NCBI GenBank assembly: GCA_941918925.1
Contig: OW799236.1
Coordinates: forward strand, 120,415,062-120,479,061
Length of the DNA: 64,000 nt
Reading direction: 5' to 3'
Source: Phyto melanocephala
Taxonomy: Eukaryota > Arthropoda > Insecta > Diptera > Rhinophoridae
Shown here: positions 12,000 to 23,223 of the stretch, one piece after another
Layout of the letters: every line of letters starts with the position of its first letter
Numbering within the stretch: the stretch's first letter is position 1
Translations under genes and position numbers: made by a program
The notes under the pieces: generated by a model
Seen by the model: the letters and a program-made list of their open reading frames with translations, nothing else
Databases searched by the model: none
Told to the model about the DNA's origin: nothing

Positions 12000-13110
12000 G
12001 TGGACTATGACAATGACGTGTGAACTAAAATATCGACAATATGCTCGTCACGACTTCGGTGGCATACTAATAGCAGACCGTTTATACATTCAATGAAACG
12101 GCAGGTTTCATGTGCCGAACTAACTCATCCTGTAGCCCTTGAATTATTCTTGGCAAATTAAAGTACACTTTTTATTTTAAATAAAAGAAATCTAACATTG
12201 TCAAATCACAAGATCATGCCGGCCAATTAACATCGCTATGATGTAATATAACACGGTCATTAATTTTCACACAAAAGATTCATTATTTCATTAAATCTAT
12301 GCTAAGAAGCACCATTTTGGTGGAACTTCATATAGTCTAAGTCTTTATCCTCAATTAAGGGACACAGAAAATCCATTATTATTAGCGATAGCGAACACCA
12401 TTTACGGTAACTGCTTGTAGGTCTCAATTTCTAAGAAGTACGCCACGATAATGCCTCCAGCCAATTAATCGCGCACCAAACAGTCACAATTTGTTTATGC
12501 ATCGGCTTTTCAATAATTAGTCGTAGTTTTTCATTTACTACAATTAAGCAATACTGCTTTTAAACATATATTTTCTGTACCTCATTGTTGAATGAATGAA
12601 TGATTTTCTTTGTTAAGTCACCACTTACTTCTGTCTTGCCAATCAGTCAGTAAATTTCAGCTCTTAGGTCAGTTTAGCCTTGTAAGCATGCTTATTCAAA
12701 ACTTTATTAAAAATTAGCATCATGTATATCCCAACGGGACCCTCGGAAGACCCAAGTGAGCTTTGCCTTCAGGCGGCTGCCGGATCTAACCTAGCATCAG
12801 TGATGATCGTGGATTACTTAACTGTTGCACACGACAACGACTTGAGCTTGATGGCTCTTCTGTCATGCCATCACAAACAACAGCAATGTTTTCCGTAGAG
12901 CGAACAGACAGAGCATGAGCAGATTTTTTTAAATTTCTTTCAGTCTCATTTTTAGTCGATCATGCTGACAAAAATAATAAAATAGTATACGAACTGCATT
13001 TTGATTCGCATGCCTATTTTCGTAGACGGCTTCAACAACCTAAGGGCGCCGCTCATTAGTGTATCTCTCCATGGTTTAATTTTTTAAATACTACAACAAA
13101 GAAATATCAA
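12000..13110 (-). pseudogene. mariner/IS630-like transposase pseudogene, near full length
   Basis: The start is near 13,073 with MERYTNERR, followed by EAVYENRHANQNAVRI, a helix-turn-helix N-terminus. Next come VRSTENIAVVCDGMTEEPSS and a HAYK...ELK segment near 12,690. Towards the C-terminus, 12,233-12,190 reads DVNWPA then SCDLTMLDFF, the motif carrying the third catalytic acidic residue of this family. CHRSRDEHIVDILVHT ends near 12,020. Stops and frameshifts occur throughout. A 69-bp non-LTR fragment (12,723-12,791) interrupts it. The order of both domains in one element links the shorter MITEs here to an autonomous mariner-like ancestor, although this copy is a separate lineage. Confidence 0.8.
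12723..12791 (+). mobile_element. 69-bp non-LTR 3' end inserted in mariner pseudogene
   Basis: Carries GGGACCCTCGGAAGACCCAA and GGCGGCTGCCGGATCTAACC, the same terminal sequence as at 23,150-23,211. It is flanked by TAGCATCA at 12,715-12,722 and 12,792-12,799, a target duplication as expected for target-primed reverse transcription of a severely 5'-truncated element. Confidence 0.8.
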
Positions 13111-13114
13111 ATTA

Positions 13115-14674
13115 AGATGGTCAAAAAAATTTACCTTAAGGCGTAACTCACAATTAACATCGTGCATTATGGTTGGACCACAATTTATATTGAGTTATTA
13201 ACTTGAATGTTATGTGAGGCATTCACGGATGCCAATGCTAAGAGTTATATGAACGCAATAATTCGTTTTATAATTGCTATGTACCGCTTCGTAATGCTTG
13301 CACTGTTCTGGTTAAGTTTTGTTAATATTTTTACAAGGTTGTTAAATCCATATGTTATATCAAGAGAATTTAAAATTTTAATACTTTCGAAATCATGGAA
13401 GAAAATTTGTATTTTTTCAAAGCTAAAAAGTTTTATTGTATTTGCAATTGCTGTAGTTTTTTACTAGAAGATTGCGCTAATTGTTAGTTGAATAATTATC
13501 AAAAACAATAACAACGAACTTATTCCTTACGTAAATTTTGCAATTTAAAGTTTTTTTGGTTGTCCTTTTTTCCCAACATTTTGTTTCTTTCTTATGTTTA
13601 AAGTTTTTTGAGGTCTAGATAAGACCTTAATTCTATTCTCAATAACAAATAAAGAAAAAAAAAAAAAAACAGTGTACTTTTTAGACATTTCTATGGTTGC
13701 TTTTGTCAGTTTGGCTAAATTACCAATGAACATCTTTAAAGCACTCTCTAATTAAACTTTAAGTATTTTGAAAGTATATATAAGCAATGATTTTCAGAAA
13801 AGTGGGACTGGTTGTGTGGTGTGTTTTTAGGAAATTAACTAACAAAAACTTTAATGAAGTTCTTGTCTCTAAAAAAATATCTTCAAGAAGAAATTGCTAA
13901 CACAATAGCATGTTAACCCAGCAAAACAAATTTGAAGCTGTGCAAAGCGAATTACCTTTCAAAGACTTTTAAATTAATTGCGTAAAAGTAATAATTCTTA
14001 ATGGCTCCCTAAATGCGAAAAAATTTATCATAAATAATGTTCTTTAAAATAAATGCAACATCATGCACATAATCTAAAACGATTTATGTTAACAAACAAA
14101 ATTAACTCATGTAACAACGCATGCTTGTCACCATATATGCATGAGTTCTGTGCACTTGTGCTATTCATTAAAATATTCATGAAAACACATGATCTTCAAT
14201 GACACGCTACTGTTTCACTTAGAGTTTTCACCTAAATTTAATCACTTTGTCACCAGTTGAACCCTTGCAAATTCACTTTTTTCATAGAGTGTTTTTGCTG
14301 GCAAATTTAAAAAAATATATGTATAAGGATTTTTTAAGAAAAAATTAAATTTCCTTAAAGAATTTACTGAAATAAGTAATTTGTGCAAAATGTTAAAATA
14401 AGTGTATGCATACATATTTGCTAATATTTTTTTTATTAATTTTAATATATAGTTTTATAGTAGAAAATGATCCAGACCTGCCAAAAGGTTTAAGCTAAAT
14501 ACTTTATTCAGAGATAGCCTTTACTGTGCTTATATCTAAGCTGACTGTTGAATATTTTTCTAGTTTATGTTACCAATTTTGTGCAAAATATTTCTGAAAT
14601 TTTATTTTACATTCGTTTCAGTGCAATATATGGGAAACTTCAAAAACATTGTTTCATCAGTCACATGTGTATAC

Positions 14675-14705
<31 letters not shown>

Positions 14706-15711
14706 CATTGCAAGATCTTCTTTACTACTTGAAATAATTTAGAAAATATTAACGTTTGTTGTCATAAAAAAAGCTAAAATACTACAATATTTTATCACAT
14801 TGTACTAGATACTACTCTCACTCTTGATCTTGATGTCTAAAAGACATTTGAAATGCAAAAGATTTTAATCTCCTAGAAAACGCAAGATTTAATGTAATAA
14901 TATTGTCTGCAATTAATGCCACGAAATTATATTTAAAAGAACTTACATATTCATACAATTTTTAAAATAACGATAATTATAGGGATCTTTTAAAAATGCC
15001 AACAAATCATGAGCCTTACAATTATGTCATTAACTATATCTTTAAAAATAAAAACTGGCATGTAAGAAAAAACATGCGTACATACATTTGCTAACAAATG
15101 TTAATCTCCTATATTCCCTAGAGGTTTCTTTTTTTTTCTGGCGCATACATTTCCCATTGCCTTTGTAAATGTCCCCTGAAGCGTATGATTAATATGAAGT
15201 ACGTTGAATACATATTTAAAGGTCATAGTTAGAACATTCTCATACGCCATAGTGCACAATTAAAAAGTTTTAATCAAGTTTTCACTTTTAGCAACTAATT
15301 ACAAGTAATGTAATAAAAAAATTTAATTATTGTTATATTAATTGGTAATTTTCATTAAAAAAATAAGAAAAAAAATAAAACTTTTTTTTTAAGGAAAAAA
15401 GAAAAGAAAACCAAATTCTTCTTATTTTATACGGCAAAGATATTGCTTAAAACTTTTCTCTTTTAATTTTTTTTTAATTTGTTGCTTGTTTGGTATTTTC
15501 ACCATTTTAATTTATGCAGTTTTTTGTTGTTAATTTTCTTTACAACAAAAACAACAATACAGTTAAAAAGAAACAATATAATTTATGTATATATAATATA
15601 ATCATAATGATAAAAGGAAAAAATATGGGGAAAAAACACAAAATAAATTGTTTTAATAATAACAACAACCAACAACAGGCATAAGAATGATGAAAAGAGA
15701 AAAAGAAGAAA
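13115..15711. other. AT-rich DNA, putative intron to the left of the coding exon
   Basis: No recognised gene or transposon. It contains a perfect (AG) microsatellite at 14,675-14,698 and many homopolymer runs. On the gene model this is the intron following the donor at 15,719. Confidence 0.45.
14675..14698. repeat. (AG)12 microsatellite
   Basis: Twelve perfect AG units followed by an imperfect CGAGAGA tail. Confidence 0.95.
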
Positions 15712-15719
15712 TTACTTAC

Positions 15720-16287
15720 CCAATATTGAAAGGAAAAGCCATAAGAAGAAGTAGCATTTTAAAGATGAACAAAAGTTTTTGTTTATAGTCGTTGATGTTG
15801 CCGCGTTTATAGGAAGTCTAGCTGATGGAGAAGGTTTGTTTTTAAGTTTGTACTGTTGTTGCTGTTGCAAAGACACCCACCACCACCAGCTGCAATACCA
15901 GTTGTATATACTGTGCATGCAACAATATATAGTTGTTTTTGTAATGAAAGTAATAATACTATTTGGACTGTTGGAACTAAAATAAAATAAACTTAGACTT
16001 TGGCTACAACCAGAGCTGCCACTAATACTACTATTATTGTTACTGTTAGTTTCTTTGGGTATTAAATAGTTGTTTCTACTGCTGCTTTGTTTGATGCTAT
16101 TTTTCATGTTACAAATACTTGTGGTAAAGTTACAATCACTTCTTGTTTTATATTTGGCTGCTATATGGCATGTTGTATGGTTTTCTTCTATTTGTGTAGC
16201 AATTAATGTTGTTGGTGCTGTTGCCATAGTTTGAACATTTGTTGGCAGTTGGTAGATGCCTCTTTTAACTTTCTTATTGTTTGCCAT
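15720..16287 (-). CDS. candidate first coding exon of an unidentified secreted or membrane protein
   Basis: An open frame of 189 codons before the donor stands out in DNA where stops are frequent. It starts at 16,287 with ATG in an AAAAATGGC context close to the fly consensus. The product is Ser/Asn/Thr-rich (SSSRNNYLIPKETNSNNNSS), has a QQQQQ run and an unusual WWWW run, and ends with the hydrophobic segment CYFFLWLFLSILG after a Lys. The reading frame meets GG|GTAAGTAAT at 15,720/15,719, a near-perfect donor, and would stop three codons into the intron. The intron phase is 1. A hydrophobic segment followed by a phase-1 intron is common where a signal peptide precedes phase-1 extracellular modules such as Ig domains, but no such domain is visible here. 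I do not recognise the gene. The WWWW run and low complexity leave open a non-coding explanation. Confidence 0.5.
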
Positions 16288-16511
16288 TTTTTATGATTTC
16301 TTCTGGCTTATTTATTTTTTCAATTTTAAATTGTTTTCTATTTTTTTGCTAGATTTTTTCCAAGTTGAAATTGTTGCTAGTTGTAGTTGTGTGTTTTGTT
16401 TTTAATAACTTTTGACTGCGCTTAAACTGAAACACCATAAGAATCACAACATTCTTGATATTAAGTTTTTTATTTCTGGTTCCTTAATACTTTTCACCAA
16501 AGTAATTTGTG
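16288..16511 (-). other. predicted 5' UTR part of the coding exon, with splice acceptor
   Basis: On the minus strand a long pyrimidine-rich tract ends in TTTTTCAAACAG at 16,512, a strong 3' splice site, so the exon would start at 16,511. The following 224 nt are A-rich with CAACTACAACTAGCAACAA, typical of fly leader sequence, and lead to the ATG at 16,287. A weaker alternative acceptor (GGTGTTTCAG) lies about 90 nt further on. Confidence 0.45.
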
Positions 16512-16569
16512 CTGTTTGAAAAATGGGAAAAATAGAAAATAAAAGGAAAAAACTTTAATAAACATTTAA

Positions 16570-18403
16570 CCCTTTGTTTTGTAAAAAAAAATGTTTGAGT
16601 AAGGACGTCCACTCAGTCGTTTTAAATATATAAAATTAATTTCTGGGCTTTCAAGAGTTTTATAAAATATATATAGAATAAAAATTTTGCTTTATAAACT
16701 CTTGTGTATCAATTTATTAAAACCATTTCTACACAAAAACATGAAACAGGTTTTCGGTGAGTGTAAATAAATTTTTATCTACCGCCTTTTTAGACTTAAA
16801 AGCTCATTCAGTATTGAAAGGCACTTTCATACAAGGAAAATTATTCTTAAGCGGGCCTATTGTACACTCTAAATAGGCAGTTGAAGCTAAAGTACATATC
16901 TTGACATAAAATATTTTTAATGAATTTTTATACACAAATTTATTTAGCGGTTTATAAAATTTAGTAGCAATTTTGCTTCCGATATCTTTTTCTAATACAG
17001 AGAATATCTAAACTGATCTAAATGTGTGTAAGGTGTAAGGTTGGCCAAATTCACCATGTGGTTTTAAAACAATTTCTTCTTAAATTTAATATTTTTTAAA
17101 GCAAAAAGCATTTTGTGCACTTCTTGATTTTTTTGGACATCTTGATTATGATGAAAACGTGTCCACTGACGGGAGAATATTTTTTTTTTAAAATTTCAAC
17201 AATTTGGGTCTGTAGAAAATCATAAAAAATCTGAGCGTATACGCTCGCTCGCTCTGTGAAAAATATTACTAATGTTCGCGGTAGTGTGGTAGTGCGCTAT
17301 AAATAAACATCTCACAAACATTGTCGAAAATTAGGTTGATCAAAAAGTAACCGTGAGTGTTGTTTGCTACCGCAAGATGATAACAGACTTTTTGTGGCCA
17401 CAGATTGGTCCTATGGACCTGAAAAATATTTGGTCGTAGCAGGATGGTGCTATTTTTTAGACAACAAATTAAACAGTGGCCCTTTTTTGCAAGAAATAAA
17501 ATAACCGTGTTATTTTTATCATTGAAATATTACTTTTCCGCTATGATCGGTAGATTTGACAACGTTTAGCTTCTATTCTATTAAGAAAAAATGTAAGTAA
17601 AAAACAATTTAAGAATTAAAGGATGAGATTCATGTTAACGCCATTGCACCTCAATTCTTTCTCAATGTATTGAGAGTCAGGATTTTAGATAAAAGTATGC
17701 CACAGTCTTCTTGGCCAGCATTTACCCGATATTTGATTTTACACTTAATTGTTATAGGTCTTTCTAAAATTACAAAAATTATTAAAATAATTCTCTGAAA
17801 GTTTTTTGCTCTACTAACAACTAATTGTGTGGATTATGTTTAGACCACCCTGTTTATTTAATCTTTGCTTTTGTTTCTTTTTAATACTTTAATCTAAATT
17901 AATGTAACCATTGAATATGATTTGAAACTATTTTGAGACCAAATACAGCACACTGTCTACATTTTTAATTTCTTTGGAACAATGAGTTATAAATTAATTA
18001 AGTAGTTTCTATCGATTATTGTTAAAATTCAAGTTTGTCAATTTAGAAAAAGAATGCTGTTTAAGAGGCAAGAAAATTTAAATTGTATATTTATGGGCAG
18101 AAACGCAAACGAAGGATGCAACGTGACTTTTAAAATATCTTACTATAAAAAATATATTGAAAGAAAAAATGTGAGATTTTTCTCCAAAGTAATTAGTCAA
18201 GAAATGTAAAAAAAATTATGATCCTTTAATTTTGTTTTTAATAAATTAAGTTTATATGGTTCCTCACACAAGCTTGAAAAAAAATATTAAAATCGAGACA
18301 GATGACATTCTTTAAATATTTGCTTACAACTTGTAGATAATTTTGCATTTGCAAAAATTTTAAATCCCCTCCGACACTCGTATAGAGTTTAACGGACAAA
18401 GGG
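16570..18403. mobile_element. TTAA-flanked, piggyBac-type non-autonomous element
   Basis: TTAA (16,566-16,569) is followed by CCCTTTGTTTTGTAAA, and the far end gives TTTAACGGACAAAGGG before TTAA (18,404-18,407). The ends agree at 12 of 16 positions. TTAA duplication with CCC/GGG termini is the signature of piggyBac-type transposition. No piggyBac coding is visible. A mariner fragment sits inside at about 17,340-17,490. The element lies in the predicted intron, about 60 bp from the splice acceptor at 16,512. Confidence 0.5.
17340..17490 (+). mobile_element. mariner-like transposase fragment
   Basis: Reads TVSVVCYRKMITDFLWPQIG then MDLKNIWS, a stop, QDGAIF and a further stop. This matches the region around the second catalytic Asp (WFQQDGA) of IS630/mariner-like transposases. 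Only about 50 codons are recognisable. Confidence 0.65.
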
Positions 18404-19771
18404 TTAATCCATAAGACTTATATTGAGTTTTACGCTTTCCTTGCTATTTGTTTTTGACTTGTTTATGCATACACACACACACACACACACACCCACATGA
18501 ACAGAAATGTCTGAAAGTTTTCTATATTGAAGTTGTTAGCTTTTTCTGTTCAAAAATTTGTGCTGTTCCATAGAGTATCCTTTTTATATGTGTCAGTTGT
18601 TGTAGTTGATTTTTTTTTTTAGAATTCAGTGGTTAAGTTTTATAAAGATTTGTCTTTCAATTTGTTTTTATTTCCGGATTTTATATTTTTCTACCGCTAT
18701 TACAACTATTGCTAGTATTTTTGGTGTTTTTTTTAACCACTGACAGTTTATGGGTTTTGTGAAAGTCCCTGTGTTGTCTATGGTCTGTTTATATACTTTA
18801 AGGAAGAGCTGGTAAAAAACAACAATAAAACCACAATTTCGCCATGTAACTTCTCCTTCGAAACTCTTTTGTTGATTTCAGTGCACAATTTAAAGTGTTT
18901 ATGGCTTAAGAATTAAAAGCAAAACAAATTTAAATTTCTATTTAAATTCTTGATTTTTTACATTACAATTTGCTACAGTAAAAGGAATTAAGGCAGGTAT
19001 TTCATTGACATTTGTTTTGTATATTAACCACGACCAACTTGATTACTTAGTCAGCTGTAATGTAATTTGATTTAAGTTAACATGTCTTTGTACAATTAAT
19101 AATAAACAAAGACAACAAACTACATCATGTGGTTTTAATATTCCTTTTAATTGTACAACTGAATGTCCTTTTAATACAAATTTGTAAATACAAAGCGAGA
19201 GAGAGAAAGAGATTGAAAAAAAAGAAAGTTTACTCTCGCATAAAAAAATAAAAAAATTAAAACTACGTCCCTGTTGATGACATTAGTTATTCTCCTTTTT
19301 ACGGTTTATTTTATTTTTATTTTCTCTTATTTTAACATAATTTTTTTGTTTTGTAATTTGTGTTTTTATTATTAAATTTATTTTTTTTACATTGATGGTC
19401 AAAGGCTTTCCTGTTTGCGAAAGTAATTATCTTGCAGTTGCTATTTATTCTGCCGGATTTTTTTGTTTTGTGTAAATTTTTTTAAATTGTTATAACCAAA
19501 GTTTTTACTATTTTTGTTCGAGTTTCCTTTTTTTAAAACAATTTTACAGCCGTGCTGTGCTTTAAAAACCACTTACACTTTTTAGAATATTTTAATTATT
19601 TTTAAATTTTTTTTCACAATACTGTTGGTTTCAAATTTTGTAAATTTAATTTCATTCTCCTACAAATGGCACTTTAACCATTTTGAATGAAATATTAAAA
19701 ATCAAAAAAAAAATTATTTTGATATTTTGTTATTAAAATTATTTATTTGGGATTAAAAATAAATAAAAATT
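18404..19771. other. AT-rich DNA, putative intron
   Basis: No coding motif. It holds an (AC) microsatellite at 18,471-18,492 and many T-runs. Confidence 0.5.
18471..18492. repeat. (AC)11 microsatellite
   Basis: Eleven perfect AC units followed by CCACATG. Confidence 0.95.
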
Positions 19772-19779
19772 CTAAATAT

Positions 19780-19858
19780 AGCGCACAACATGCCAACTGG
19801 GCATAAGTGCATACCTGTCATGGGTTTGGGCTTTTTATGCCCCTCCTTTTCAACCTAA
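19780..19858 (+). mobile_element. 79-bp non-LTR 3' end with target-site duplication
   Basis: Nearly identical to the last ~80 bp of the element ending at 1,486 (CACAACATGCCAACTGGGCA onward). It is flanked by CTAAATAT at 19,772-19,779 and 19,859-19,866. It has no coding content. Confidence 0.8.
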
Positions 19859-19866
19859 CCTAAATA

Positions 19867-22800
19867 TTATTAGAAATTTAATTCTACAGTGGATTTTTTA
19901 ATAAGACTACCATCATGTTTAAATATTGTAAGTTATTTTACTATAAGTTACCTTCTTGTATAAATTATTGACCGAAAAACCGAGTGCGGGCAAAAACACT
20001 GCTGTTAAATTTGAATAAAAAATAAACAAGTTTACGGTCGTGAACTCAAGGAATATATCAGTTATATATCGAGTAAATTTCAAAGTACAGAAACCTATTT
20101 CTGTGAATAAATATTTTTAAGTTCAAAACTTATTATTTTTCCATAATAAGTCGGGATTCTCTTATTGCAAACTCTCTTGAAATTAACATTAAAAATACTA
20201 TATTTATTAAGACTCACTCACACTCACAGTGTTCAAATTTTGGCATAAAAAAATCCAACTTTTCTGATTAAAATCAATTAAATAAAATTTTTTACATATT
20301 TTTTTAATACATTAGTTCTAATTAAACAATGTGACAATTATCTATCGAATATAAAAAAATTAGGCTAAAAATGACAATAATTTTAAAGGCCTTTGTGCAG
20401 AATAAGTTTATAAATATTAAACTTTAAAATGTAAAATTAAGTACAAACATGCGTCTCAAAGACACGTACAAAATGTTTGCATTAAAAAGCAACTTAATCC
20501 AAAAAAGCTCAACAATTCTTGTTATGAAAAGTTGACGTGGGGCCTATTAGTTCCCAGATATGTCAACGGCTTAGAAATAAATTATAAATGCCTCTAATGC
20601 ATGTAAAATTTCTTTAAAAATAAAATTTGCTAACTCTACGAATCTAAAGTAATTCTAAAAAAATGTAATACTGTTTGGAATAATCAGACTTTGAATATTA
20701 TTGATCATGAAGAGTTTAAATGATAAATAATTTGTTTACAATTTGTTCAGCCGGTTTTGTTTTATTTTTTATATATATTTACTAGAGACACATGCTGTTT
20801 AGATTTGTAGTTTTTAATTTCGGTATGATTAGGGCTAACCAAAAGTTTTTGTCCATTAAATTGATGACCTGCGTATCTTAAAATTTTAAGGAACTACTAA
20901 CTTTCGAAAATATTTTTTAGTTTTGCAGCCGTACATATAATTTTTTTCTGATTTGCATGTTGACCTTTTATTCAAGCTTAAGATCAGAGTTTTATATACA
21001 AAACTTTTTATTTCAATCTAATATTTCGCTACCTTTAAGAAAAGATTTTAATAAATTAAAAAAGTATCAATAAAAAAATATCCTAGAAATTATCTTATAT
21101 TTGCATTAGAGATCAACTTTTAGGGTCTTTACATGAAGTGTTGTTTTTTTTTTGTATATTTTTTCAGTCCCATTTTATACACGCTTGACTCATATATTTT
21201 TAACGTAAAATATAAAACTAACATGACCTGCTGCACGCAAAAAATCGTCTTTTAAACGTCAGTAATTTTTCTCAAAGATTGTTTAGAATAAAACTGGAAA
21301 AAGACATGATTTAGACAATCATCGTGTCAAAGCCCGTTTACTAATCCCTCCTTTAGTTTTATTGTAATAACTTCTGGTTTTAGTAAACAAGATAAATTTT
21401 ATAGCCGAATATTCAATTAAACCTGTAACATATGTATGTACGTTGTATGCAAATATGTTTAGAAAAAAAATTAACCTTTACTTATTTGACAGTAAATAAC
21501 ATAATAAGAACTCTTGGTTTTTTTAAATATTTTGAAAATTGTTAGATTCCATTAGCTCAAAGCTCTTGCCAGTTTCAAAGCCTTAAAAAAATTATGTTTA
21601 CATTTTACATATAATATAGATTTTTATTAAAAAAGTTTAATTTTCTAGCCAAATCCGCAAAGTTCCCGTATAACTTAGAGCTAAATAGCAGGTGCTTTTT
21701 TCTCGCACACAAAAGGGTTAATAGAAACTTTAATTTAAAAAATCTTCTAACAGATATTCTATCTACCTGCATGGTAAAAACTTTTGCATGCGTAAGCTCA
21801 TTTTAAGCACACTTTTTAACACACTAATAAATAAATTTATTATATAGACTCATATTACGCTTTTCTTCCCAGTAGGATTTTCAACGAAATAAATATTTTC
21901 ATTTAAATTTTCAAATTTAAGTTTGAGGCTTTAAGTTAATTGCCTACATTTAAGGAATTCTGTAGCAAATAACTTCAAATATGTAAAAAACTTAAAATAA
22001 TTAAATATGTATTATACCAGTTAAGTTTACATATTTACGTACATATATTAACATATTCTTAAAGCAAAAATATTCAATTAAAAATTCCATTTAATATTCA
22101 AAACCTCTTAAAATATTTATAAAGTCTATGGAAGTAACAAAATTCGAAAAATTAATTTAACACTGTATATTATTTATAATCTCAATTAATAAACACATAA
22201 GTTAGGTACAAAAAACTTTAACTTTTAGGGCTGTAAAATGTTGTGAAATGAAAAACATCTTGACAGATTGTTTTTGTAAATTTAAAATTCCAACTTTAAT
22301 AAAATGAATTCGAAATAAATTAAATTTAAACATAAACATACTTAAAGTAGTTTGTTTAAACGACAATTTTATTTTTAATGACAAATTTCTTCAAGGTCAT
22401 ATATAGTACAACCATAGACATAAGTATATTCTACTGCTGTACGTGAACATACATACAGAGACGTAAGTAGTTATTATGTAACAGCAACTCAATTAAACAC
22501 ACCCAAGAATATAGTTTTTTTATCTCTTTATGCACGCAAAAACATTTTTATATAAATAGTGTATGTCTGTATGTACAAAATATACAAACATAAACAAGTA
22601 TAGATTAATGTATGTGTAAAGAAATGCATGTGCTACTTAATACAAGTTGTTTGCTGGCAATCAACGTAGAAAGAAAATTATTATAAATATAAAGTCTTAT
22701 TTCATGTTAAAGTGGTGGAACGATTCTCAGAGGAAAAGACAAGAGGAGAGAGAATAAAAGTTAAATTTATTTTATAATTTAGTAGCAAGTGCACTGTTAG

Positions 22801-23137
22801 TTAGAAATTGTAAATAGTACCTAATAAATTAAATGGATATACTCAGTAGTTTTAATATTTTAGAAATGCTTTTCTCATAAACGGAGCATTGAAGGTAAAT
22901 TTTCTTATGAGAATTCTTTTAAGTTGAAAAATTTACAATATTTTAGTTTCTGTTTAAAAAATTTTCTTGATTTTAGTAAAACTTTAACAAGTTTAATTCT
23001 TAAGAAAAGAATAATATAAAAACGTTTTCTTTTATAAAAAATTATAAAGAAATAATTTCTTAAAGCAATCTTGGTAAGTTCACACTTTATCAAGAATATG
23101 TTGTAAGAGTACGCGTGGTGAATCCATTTGAAAAACG
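19867..23137. other. AT-rich DNA, putative intron
   Basis: I see no gene, transposon coding or clear tandem array. Short open frames at 22,202-22,384 and 22,905-23,093 (minus) are Lys/Phe/Ile-rich, as expected from random AT-rich sequence. Confidence 0.5.
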
Positions 23138-23149
23138 TAAGTCGGGTGA

Positions 23150-23211
23150 CGGGACCCTCGGAGGATCCAAGTGAGCTATGCCTTCGGGCGGCTGCCGGAT
23201 CTAACCTAACC
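23150..23211 (+). mobile_element. 62-bp non-LTR 3' end with 12-bp target-site duplication
   Basis: Contains GGGACCCTCGGAGGATCCAA and a CTAACCTAAC tail, matching 12,723-12,791. TAAGTCGGGTGA flanks it at 23,138-23,149 and 23,212-23,223. The flanks stay alike (GGGA) one mismatch further on, so the duplication may be up to 17 bp. Confidence 0.85.
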
Positions 23212-23223
23212 TAAGTCGGGTGA

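Noticed and set aside
15779..15985. Plus-strand 68-codon frame
   Set aside because: It lies opposite the longer minus-strand coding exon and has no start context or splice signals.
1460..23214. CCTAACCTAACCTAA runs as interstitial telomere repeats
   Set aside because: They occur only at the 3' ends of LINE fragments with target duplications. Flies lack the TTAGG telomere repeat common in other insects.
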